From: Zhengitettix transpicula | Lineage: Eukaryota > Arthropoda > Insecta > Orthoptera > Tetrigidae | NCBI GenBank assembly: GCA_037074705.1 | Contig: CM073590.1 | Span: forward strand, 214,254,746 to 214,318,745 | Direction of reading: 5' to 3' | Length of the DNA: 64,000 bases | In this document: in pieces, positions 9,729 through 21,700 of the stretch | Layout of the letters: every line of letters begins with the position of its first letter | Position numbering within the stretch: the first letter of the stretch is position 1 | Notes under the pieces: model-generated | What the model was told of the DNA's origin: nothing | Seen by the model: only the letters and a program-made list of their open reading frames with translations | Databases searched by the model: none | Made by a program: the position numbers and the translations under genes

Positions 9729-12700
9729 ATGAAGGACATAACACACTATTTTTCTTCGCCCGATAAAAGCCCGGATGGGGACATAAATTGTGTACTTACT
9801 AAAAACTATGAGGTACCTAAGAATGACGAAATGCATAGTAATATTAAGGGCATTAAAAGAAAGAAAGCGTCTGATCTTTCGAAAAATGATTCAAGAAAGA
9901 AGCAAAAATCTGAACATCAGCATGATCTGATTAAAAAATCAGTTTGTCTGAATATTGACGAACCTAAGAAAGTGGCGGTTCAATTCTCTCGTGTGAAATT
10001 TGAAACTGATACCACATTTAATGACAGAGGTACAGAGAAAAGTAATGCATCTGATAATTCATCAAATGTTAAACTTGTTATAGAAGACTCTGAAGATTCT
10101 GATGAATCATCAAAAACAATTCATAGAAAATATCACAAAGGTAAGAGAAAGAAAGTTAATAAATGTGGTTCAACTATAAGTCTAGTTTCTTCCAAGGCTG
10201 TTAAGTCAAGACTGAAACGGGAGAAGAAAAGTGAGAGCAAGCAGATTGAGAGCAATTCAAATACAACCAACGATACCAACAATCTTAGGAAGCTAAATTT
10301 ATGTAAACTGAATATTACAGTTTCAAAACAGTTTCGTGCTTCTAAAGATGTAGCTGTTGAAAATACAGTCAAGTTTGTATCTGAATCAAAAAATAATGAA
10401 AGTACAATTTATGAAAGAGAAATCGCTGGAAATGATAATGTTCATTCTTTTAATTCTAATGATCAGACTGAAAATGTTTCAGATGATTATAGAGGCAAGA
10501 AGAATTTATTGAGCTATTTTAGTAAGGTCCCTAAGGTTGACAAGTTTAGTAGGGCTGAAAAATTTGAGGTTAAAGCTGTTGTGCATACCCCACCTTTTAT
10601 ACCATCTTGTGGATTATCAAATGAGGAAAATAATGCCAAGTTGTCTATTAAAAGGAAGAAATCTTCTGCTGAAAAAATAACTGATACTGATGAAATTGAA
10701 TTTGTTCGAAGTGAAATTTTGGATGTAGGCGATGTTATTCTGATGAATCCAGATAAAGTTATTACTAAAGAAGAGTTGTCAGCAAGCAAAAGCTGGAAAA
10801 TGAGAATAAAATTAAGAGATGTTTCTCAGGAAAGTGAGGCGGAAGATGTTGAATCAGGTATTAAAAGTTTTGGCTATCTTGTTTGATGAATGTTTGTGAA
10901 AGCTTCTTCTCTATTCTTGAATTAAAAATTCTAAAACCCTTGATCAATTTACATATAAAATCCCACCTTCAATGCCGTCCTTAAATTTAGGCCATGTAAG
11001 AATTGTGATTTATGAAATTGTCGATGAGCCTGCATTATGTCTAATGAATGGAGGAATTTTACACCGGATCTGGAGTTGACTCGGGTAGCGCTTTCACCTG
11101 TTAAGCTGGAGGTCCTGGGTTTGATTCCCAGTCTGGTTGATATTTTTTACATCCTGATAGTTTAATAGAATTTTTTTCTAGTTTGTTGTTTGACTTAGAA
11201 TATTAAGTTTGATTTTCCCATAAAATTTGTGAAATCAGTAATTCATTGAAAACTATTAATGACTGTTGTGAAGGTAATGAAATCTATTTTCTTTCAATAA
11301 TTAAACATATTGTTTACTTTAACTTTTTTGTTTCACATTCCATCTTGTTTATTCCTCTCACCAGTAAAGCATTAGACAGTTGACTTTCAGGGTATGTCTA
11401 CTTACTTTTGTTTAAATAATCCAATTGACTTTTAAATTTTTGGCCATTTTTCAAGTTTTTTTTATTCCTATTAAATTATTTTTGCACTCTTATAAATTAT
11501 AACCATTTTACATTGAACTCTTTATCATGTTTCAGAAAATAGTATCCCCAATGCATACTTGCCGAAAGAAGCTGATAAAAAGGATGATATTAATTTGTCT
11601 CATCAGAAAATGAAGGCAAAATGTAGGTTAGCTATGCTTTCACCAAAACAAAACTGTGTCAAAGAAGATGATTATGAAAGGGATAATAACCTTTTGGTTC
11701 AACAAAAGGTGGCTAAGATTGTTTTGAAGAAGGCTAAAAGTAGACTAGCTATGCATTCACCAAAACAGAATGTGGTTAATACTTTGCCCTCTGAAAAGAA
11801 AGTTACTAGATCCTCTATGAAACTAAATATGCCAATAGAAAGAATTAATGAAGACAGTGTTAAAATTTCTTCTAAAGAAAATAATAAGACTGCCACAGAA
11901 AAAAATAATACACCTGATTTGAATAAACCAGGTAATGTGAGATTCATAATTATTTATCAACGTTATTTTTGGTATAAAATACACAACTTCATATTAAGCC
12001 ATTATGTTAAGTACTTGGTAATGTTTCTGAGATTCTATACATAATTTTTACCAAAAACAGAAACTTTTATTGTATTTCACAAATGTCCATTCTATATTCA
12101 CTAACCTAGCAGCAAAACAAATAATTAATCTTGACTCTAAGGGTTAGAGCATTGAATCCAAAGAAAACTTTCAACTCTTAATCACTTAAATTTTTGGGAA
12201 AGACCAATTTTAATTTGAAAGAAACTGTGTTTAATAAATATTGTCCAGTTAGCGAATGCCACAGAATGCCTTGCAAAGTATTTGATAAATTTTCATCTTC
12301 ACTCTTTGTTGTAATGTTATTTTGTTGTGTTTTTTCCTATCATAGTTTTTGAAAAGCCAGTGTCATTGCTTCTATTTGTTGTCCTGTATACTGTAAATAA
12401 GAAAACTATACATAATGAGTGCTGAGAAATGTGAGAAGAATATACAAAAATAACTTTATTTGCCAGACTGAACATGAGTTTAACCAACTTTCAAATTTTA
12501 ATCATTATTATTATTTTTGGAAATGATGAGAATGTTGTCTAGACTGACAGTGAAAAGGTTGAGTTCCCCTATGTGGTGAATTCCCTTGTCAGTATGACAG
12601 TTTAACACTTTGATCTCTGATCTTTTAGAAGAACAACCTTATTTAGAATGCATCAGTTTAAATATATACAAAAGTAATGAATATTTGCCAAACAATAAGT

Positions 12701-15700
12701 TAAGCAAAAATATATTTAATTTAGTTAGCACGTTCACAATAAAGTAATTATTTAGCTTTTAATGTAAATGATAAAGCTGACAATAATATGAGTCTTTCAT
12801 TTATGTAATGTTTAAATAAGCTTATGATTTATAATAAGACTGTCAAATACAGACAAAATAAGTGTTAATATAAATACCACACGTTTCTGATATCCTAGTC
12901 CCTTTCTTCAGGTGCTAAGAGTCTTGAGCTACACAACTGCACTTGTCAATTGACAAAACTCAAAATTGACTAGGTTCAACAAGATGTTTTTTTTAAATGC
13001 CTTGAAAATACTAAAATTAGGCACATTATGAAAGACTTTGCAAGGCATTCAGTGGCATTCACTAACTGGAAAATATTTATCAATAACAGTTTCTTTCAAA
13101 TTAAAATTGGTCTCCCCCCCCCAAAAAAAGGCACTAGGATCCTAGAAATGTGTGATATTATATTATCACTAATTTTGTTGTCAGTATTTAGCTATCTTTT
13201 GTATTATTAATTTTCATTCACTTTTTTTTTCATTTCAAGCTTATGATTGGGTCAGGAGGTTTTTTTTTGTATCTTGCTATTTTAAAAAAAACAACTAGTT
13301 TATGTTGTGAAGTAGCTTGTATTTATTACTAGTGCCTTTGTTGGTCAAGAAAATAATGTATCCTTAGCATATTATCAATTTTTTGTGACATTCTAAAGGT
13401 TTGCATTCAATTCGCATCATTTCAGTCTGACTTTCTTAACAGTGTTCAGTCATCTCTATATTGATTTCTTCATTATATAGGTTTGTTTATTTTTTGATGC
13501 AGTTTGGTAACAGTATATTGAGAGAGACAACTTGTTCTTGATATTTTCATCCTTTTTTTTGGTTTGTGTGAGGGGGGGGGGGTTAGGGGTTATGTAGTGC
13601 TTCATTTTTAAATGTCATTTTCAAGTATGAGCTGAGACAAGCATTTAATTTTATTAATGATTTTATACTGTCATAAATGTAATACAATAATGAGGTCTCG
13701 GTGTGTGCATATTGTCTAAAGTGGAAAATGGTGGAAATTTTTGTTACTATATGGCTGGTCTTTGCTGCATACCAAATTGACTCTGGATAAAAATAAGTGT
13801 CTGTGGAAAATTCATTAGCCTAACAGGCCATTTAATATTAAAAATATAAAATATTTTGTGACGTAATATTTTAAAAATTAACTTGTTCTTTACAGGATGT
13901 GTGAAATTAGCCCCAGTTTTTAATCAGAACAGTAAAAAGAAGGGGAAAAATTTTTACCAGCATTCAATTTGTGCCAGAAATCAATTTTTACAGAGTGGAG
14001 TTCCAGAAGTTGTTAAGAGAATGGTAGACACTCAAAAAATGTAATTATTTGTTAAATAAAAATTTGATAATGATTAATCACAATCATAATGCGAATATAT
14101 AAAAGTGTGTAAAATATAAACAAAAATTCATGAACTGTATGATATTCAGAAATAAAAGGGGAACTTAATAATAAATTAATTTTTGAGATAATACATTACT
14201 GTGTTTCAGCATAATAAGTTACCAAAAAATTACTTTAATTTTTGAAATTTGAATAAGTTAATTGTTGCTTGTATCTGACAAATTCTAGTTTGCTATAGTT
14301 AGCTGATTTTATGTGATTAATTAAAATAGTCATGTTTTATAAACATATTGCTTGTTTGTTTGGCTTATAGAATATTGTCACTTAGAATTTAATAATGAAT
14401 TGGATAGTAATGTGCCAGTATGATTGATCTCTGTAGTTAATTACATGCTAATATATGCTTTATATCAATTAAACCGTGTTTGATGATGAAATTCTTTCAG
14501 GATTGATGACTCACACCATATTAAATTTTTAAACTGGCATAGTATCTTAACCTGAGATAATCACTGGGCCGATGATAAATAAAAACTACCATTGTAGTTT
14601 ATTATTTATCTGTATATTAGAATGGTTGTGTGTTGCATTATATTAATATTTTTTGAAAATAGAAATGAACAACTTATTGGCTATATATATACTGACTATT
14701 GAGACAACTTATAAATAAACAACAGCCAACAGTTTATTGAGTTAATATTTATCTGTATATTAGAATGGTTGTGTGTTGCATTATATTAATATTTTTTGAA
14801 AATAGAAATGAACAACTTATTGGCTATATATATACTGACTATTGAGACAACTTATAAATAAACAACAGCCAATTTGAAGTCAGTAAAAATATATTTATTT
14901 ATGGAAAATTAAACTATGGTTTGTTGCTAACTTTGAGACCTCTTCAGGTTTAAGTTTAACAAAATTTTGATATTCAGGTCATTCTTCATTGACTGTCCTG
15001 GCCAAAATATTTCAGAACTATTTCACAAGTAATTCGGCCACGAATGTCAAGGGAAAATGACCTGACTATCAAACTTTTGTTTAACTTTTGCCAGAAGAGT
15101 TCACAAATTTAGTGACCAAACATAGTTTAATTTTCCATAATAATATATAATAATAAATATATTTTTTCTGACATCAAATTTGCTGTTGTTTATTTATAAA
15201 CATTTTAATAATATTTGGAATGGTTTACTTATATTTGACTATTTACTATTCCCAAAAATATTTAATATGAAACAATAATTCTTCAATTTCTTTACAATTG
15301 AAATTTGAGGTCTACTCAGGCATTGACTATATTTAATGTTTTGCAGTGCCCAAGAACAAGAAGAAAGATCTTTGGTGTTCCCTATTATTTCTCACATACA
15401 GCAAAAAAATATTGAAAGTTTTGTTTGGAATCTACCTGATGTTGATAGTTTTAAATTTGTGGACACCCACTCTGCAAATATTGACATTGATAAATGGCAA
15501 TTGGGAAGCATTATCAACTTGTCAAATTTGAATATTGCTAGATCATGTAAAGCTATACGACCACCTTTACTTCGAACATTTAGGAAAGTTTTGGAAGAAA
15601 TGAAATCAGATTTTCCTAATTTTCCTATTTACCGTACATTTAAAAAGTTGTATGAACGAAATTGTGAGTTTAAGAAAAAGGTAACAATTACTGACTTAAA

Positions 15701-18700
15701 CGTAGTAAATCGTGGAAAAAGAAAGTTACGTAACAATAACTCTGAAAATGAGCAGCTTCATAGCTGCATGAACTGTGAATCTAATTTAATTTGGACTGAG
15801 AAATATAAACCATTATGTTGTGAAGAAGTGCTTGGTAACAATACTTCTAAAAGGAAACTTAAAAAGTGGCTAGAAATTTGGAAGTTATGGAGTAATGGAT
15901 CAACAAAAGCCATTAAGAAAAAGAAAAAAAGTTTGTAAATATTCTGAAACATTTTAATATTTAAAATTATTTGTATAACTTTTTATTTAGTATAGTTTTG
16001 GATTTCAGCAAAATCAAGTAGTGATGATGATGATTTTCAAAATTATGACTCTGAGTCAGAATCTTGTAGTAGCAGTGAAACTCCAGACACTACTGTGTTA
16101 CTAACAGGAACCTATGGATCTGGGAAAACTGCTGCAGTCTATGCCATAGCTAATGAACTCGGATTTAACGTAAGTATCTTTTCATTATTAACGGCATGCT
16201 TATAAGATCTAAAGAAACTCATTGTCTGTTGTATGATAGGATATTATTCTTAAATTCATGATTATTTTGCTACAGTATTTTAGACTACATATGAGCAAGT
16301 CGTATTCTATGCTTGCTCGATAGCAGTATTTCAATAATTCAACCTTCAGATGATTTTTGAATTTATTTTCCATTAAAGCCCCACTTCTTAAACAATGGAA
16401 ATAAATATTAAATTTATTATTATAAGTGTTATGATGTGTGTCTACTTAATTGTGTAATTACTAACTATATTTAAAATTCGTAGGTTATAGAAATTAATGC
16501 TTCTTCAAAGAGGACTGGTAAACGTATTCTATCAAAAATACAGGAGGCAACTCAATCCCATCAAGTTCAAAGCTCTGAATCTAGTGTTTCTGATATAAAG
16601 AAATATTTGAAGCAACAAAAAAAAAGTAAGTTGTTAAAGGTTGCAACTAATTACTGAAAAATATGGACAAATATCGCACATATATACAGCACACAAACAC
16701 ATATAATATGTTAAAGATATATATTGGTGATGAAGTTACGGTCAATAATTGGATAGTGAGGAGAGATCGAAATATGGGAGAAAGCTGTGAATATGCTTGG
16801 GCATAGAAATATGCTTCAAGAAAAGCATATGTTCACAGCATGGACAGGAAAGGTAGAAGAAAGAAAGAAAGACTGAAAATATTTGACAATGCCGGGTATT
16901 GAACCCAGGTAAATTTGCTCTGTACGCAAACCACTCCACCATTTGAGCTACCCTGCCAATCGACGACTTTGGTGAATATATTACAGGAATAGAGGGTGGA
17001 ATAGATAGATTAGAGGGAGTGAAGAGTTTGGAGTAATTACAATGTTAAGGATTTATATATTGGTGACAAAGTCACATTCGATAATTGGATGGAATGCTTT
17101 CCTTCAAGAGTACTTCTACACCTGAGCATATGCTTTCTTTAGAGAATATTCCCAGCTTTCTCCCATATTTCTATCTTTCCTCACTATCCAATGTACCCGG
17201 GTTCGATTCCCAGCCGTGTTGAATATTTTCAGTTTTTTTACTTTCTTTCCTCTCCATGCCATGAACACATGCTTTCCTTGGAGCCTATTTCTACACCAGA
17301 GCATATTAACATAATTAGGAAATATTTAAATAATATAAACAAAATTAATGAGATTTAAATAGTAGCTGTATTTTAATATTTTTGTTCACATTCTTGGTTT
17401 ACGGGGTGTACTCACAGTTTCCTTTTTCTTTTCTCGGCATTCCTAGCCAAGTACCACACAGCTAATGCTTCCAAATCATCCATTTTTAACTTTAATTTAA
17501 AAGAAAAAGGAATATGTTGACTGGGAGCCTAATGACAATGGAAGCGATACACATGGGACAGTGTGGAGGAGAGGGGAAGGAAGGCAATCGCCATGTGAAA
17601 GATCGTCAACTGGATTGTACACTTATGTCATTCTTACTCTTCTGTTTTAAATCATCTGGCAAAAGCAACAAGAATTGCAGAAATGTGTAGGATTTATATT
17701 GCCATTTCTATTTGTCTAATTAGTACTTACCAGTTTTGACCTGTGCCTTACCCTGATTGGATTCCTTGGTTGCAAAATTTTGTGACATATATCTGTTTCT
17801 TTATTTATGGAAACATTATATATGAATAATTTATATTCCTTTTTATCAGAATCAAAGAAAAATGCTGTGCAACGGAAGAAAGAAGTTAAACAAGAAAAGA
17901 AAGAAGGAAATAGCAAAATGTCACTTATATTAGTGGAAGATGTAAGTAAATTTATAAATCCATTCTAAATTATTGGATATTTCATGCAATAAAATTACTG
18001 TTTTAAACATATAGATTTAAAAGAGTTAAGTTTTAGGGCAAGTTGGTATACATATAATCTTATGTTTATAAATATGGGCTTTTTTTGTCTTTCAGTTGCC
18101 CATAACATTATTAATTAACCAGCTGGGAATGTGGCGTTGCCCAGGTTTTTATTTATATAAGTTCAAAAAAGTATTTAAGTATACATTAATCTATTAGTCA
18201 AGAAGTGATTTAACCTATCTATGCAGAGTGATTGTAAATTTAATCATAACTGGTATGTTGACACTGTGTCTTAATTGAGCCAATACATCTTAAGACAGTC
18301 AGGCCTCGGGCTTGATAGAAGCGATGAGTGACTAGGAGCATGTAGACTGAGCAATTCCACTCAGTTTTATGTCACAATAGAATGTAGTTGGTTTGGGGAT
18401 CCGCTGGCTACAACAAGCAGCTGTGGTAGGGTGGCACTGCATGCCTCTCGGTGTTTGACGCTTATCGCTGACCCTGGACATTATATTTTCTCTTACCGCC
18501 CAGTGTCAAAGGTCTTGTACAATGCTTATATGTTTAAACATGGGACAATATCATCATGTCCATCAATAATTAATTATTTAATGTATTTATTATATTTTGT
18601 GAAAAGGAAAGGAAGCAAAATTTGTTTGCTTTTTGTATTAAATAAAAATCTTGATACTGCACGTCAATTTTTGAGTCATAGTGAGTCTTGATACAGTTAT

Positions 18701-21700
18701 GTAAAATGTCATTTTAACAGAATGAAAAACTAAACAAGTCCTTCATACTTCTGTTAAATGATTTATTTAACCTTCATCAATATCAACGGCTTCTTACCTA
18801 CATAATGTATGTATTTCCACAGTTCTCTATAAATCTAACTATAGCTTTGGTGTATACTGATGTAGGTTAAATAAATATAAATGAAATTTAGAGGATTTAT
18901 TTACTTTTATTCTGTTAATCAACATTATAATAGTCCTTGGTTTGGAACTGTTTAAAATATTCTATTTGATAGGCAGGCAGATTGGTTTCTGGAGGGAAGT
19001 GACATATGGTTTTGCAAAATACTGCAAGATGCTAAGATGCCGAGGTAATATTTTTGTGGGGCAATTACAGCTTTCAGCTTACAACAGATTGCAGTAATAC
19101 AAAATCCTCTTTCATGCAAAATTTATATTTACCAATAATTAATTTTTAAATTATTTATTATATTGTATAAAGTTATGTCTGTGTAGTTAAATTTAATGAT
19201 GAACAGCCAATTAAAAAACTAATTTATTAATTAATTATTAAATTGAGACATGTTCGAGTCTTCATGTGTACCTTCTTCAGGCTGAGATAACATAGTAATA
19301 GCCTGAAGAGGGTCCATATGAAGACTGAAACATGTCTCAATTTCTTTTCGTTTTTATATAAAAAATATTTCTTAAATGAGTTATCCCTGTCACAACTATT
19401 TTTGTCTTGGAGTAATCAAATTAATACGTGAATGGAGTGTTGACATAGTGATGATAACATTTATTTGAATAGTTTTTGGTGAGCCATGTTCGAACATTTT
19501 ATCTTGAAGGGAAATAACATCATATGGTTTAGATTTAAAGCCTAAAGATGCTAAAAGACCAAGGAAATGTTTTACTGGAATAATTATGGCTTTTAGCACA
19601 CAGCAAAGGCACAGATTGCAGGGGGGAAAACACTTGGTGTATAAAAATTGACCTTATATTTATTTTGGCACAGCCCTAGGCAATGAAATAGAGTTGGACC
19701 TGCTGAGGGATATAATAATACTGTATTGAATTACTTAAAAGAGGATCTGACCTAAGAGGGAGAAAGTAGGTTATCAAGTCATCCTGTCAAATATAATATA
19801 GTCCTTAGGAGTTCTTGGCTGTGCAAAAAGGAATTTTTTGTCACTCAGATTCATAAATTGAAACATGTACACTAGTGCAGATTGCAACAACTGGACCAGA
19901 GCAAAGCAGGACAATAATTATGCATCCATTAAACAAGGGACTAATTTCTGGAGCTTGTAATCGAATGTTTAAATGGACATTCTTGTATATTTGCAAAACT
20001 GTTTTTCATCTTTTCTTAAATGAATTATGGTACTTTTCGTAAACCCTTCTACTCCTATTTATGAACTGAATGTCAGACTTCCTTCCTTTTCTGTAAAATG
20101 TTTTTTCACTCGACAAGAGGAGCTACATCGTGATGATGACTGCAGTAAGTTCTTGCTCTGTATCGGACCCGGCCCTGCTCAACGCTTTGCCTCTCTGTTT
20201 CTCTTCTCCCAAACACTTTCCGCTTCTATCGGGCCCTATACCTCACAAATACCTAAGAGAGTCAAATATGAACACTTACCTGCCTAAAACACACTCCGTA
20301 TCCTAATAGATTTATTCAATACTCACAAGTCAGAAATACTACTGGTGAATTTAATAAGGAAAAAATAATCCACTTATGTTAATAAAGTAATAAATAATCC
20401 ACATACTTTAATAAAGTAAAAAATACTTCTGATACCCTACACCAGGACTTTGAGAGTCAAAAATACTTCCAGTATCCCAGTATAAATGCTCCCAGAACTG
20501 TAAGAGATTCAAATTACTTCCAGTATCCTAATAGAGTAAAAAATACTCCTGGCACCTTAAGCAAGTAAAAAAAATAACCCTAATACAATAAGAGATTCAA
20601 AAATATTCCTAGTTTCTTAATAGAGTCAAAAATATACATCATACCTCCAGAGGGTTAAGATTCTCCTGGAATCCTAATTTATTCTGGAACCTTAACAGAG
20701 TTATAATAATAGAAATTAATTAAAAAATACTCCTGGTATGCTAAGAGAATGAAAAATATTTATCTTAGGAGACATAAATATTCGTTGTATGTTAAGAGAG
20801 TCAAAATAGTCCCAGTCTTCCTAAGAAACTAAAAATTACTCCCAGTACCTTTAGACAACCAAAAACACTCCTGCCACTTTATGAGAGTCAAAATTACTTC
20901 TGGAACTTTACGAAAGTGTAAAATAATACTGGTAGCTGATGTGACTCAAAATTATTTCTGTTACCTTAAGAGAATCAAAAATAATCCTTTGCCTTAAGAG
21001 AGAAAAATTATCCAGTTATCTTAAAAAGAGTAAATCAATAATCTTGGTATTCTAATACTGTTGTAAATACTCCTTGTAACCTTAAAGAGGCAAAAATACT
21101 TCCAGTATATAAATCATATTTATAATATATTTTATATTTATAATCACTTAAATATATTTCAGATGAACGGTTTTCTTGTTTCATATTTGAACAGGCTGAT
21201 ATAGTTTTTGAAGAACAAGATGAAGGCTTCATTGGAGCATTGTCTTCTTTAGCTGCTGCCTCTAAGAGACCTGTTATTCTTGTGGCAAATGATGGTGACT
21301 GTCCTTATCTTGCAAAATTTAAAGATCAGCACATGCACATTAAATTTGAGAAATTTTGTTCAGATGAATTGAGTTAGTATAAATTCGTTTGTTCTGATTG
21401 GTTTATATCCTCATTAATTACTAATCATGGTTAATCTGAAAATTTTTCCTTTTAGGTATATGGCTGCAATTAGTCTGTCTTGTTGAAGGCATCAAAGTTG
21501 ATAACTTGGCCATTAAAACTCTTTTGGAGTATTGCAAGTATGATGTTCGAAAATGTTTGTTGCAGTTACAGATTTGGGTTCTGTCTGGTGGAGACAATTT
21601 ATTAGAATGTGACATTAACTCAGTGAAACAATATGAATCCAAACCAGTAATTGAACAAGCTGATGAATCTTCCAATATGAGTTGGTCTTTTGAAGATGCT

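Larger units (their letters stand above)
17942..21194 (+). other. ATAD5 intron 7, repeat-rich
   Basis: This is the largest ATAD5 intron (3.25 kb) and splits Walker B immediately after GLU-ASP. It holds a small foldback at 19240-19343 and a decayed minisatellite from about 20280. The 86-residue open frames at 18431 and 20027 have no recognisable homology and are judged to be chance. Confidence 0.7.

Noticed and set aside
11074..11145. A tRNA-Asn gene
   Set aside because: The T-arm is good, but the acceptor and anticodon stems do not pair. It is called a tRNA-like relic.
15931..15940. GTAAAT (15935) as donor of ATAD5 exon 4
   Set aside because: With the only fitting acceptor it reads into TAG within four codons. 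GTTTGT at 15931 restores the frame that leads to the Walker A exon.
16885..16957. A tRNA gene on the minus strand
   Set aside because: Box A, box B and a T-arm are present, but the acceptor stem is damaged and the sequence continues into a body shared with 17040-17310, so it is a SINE head.
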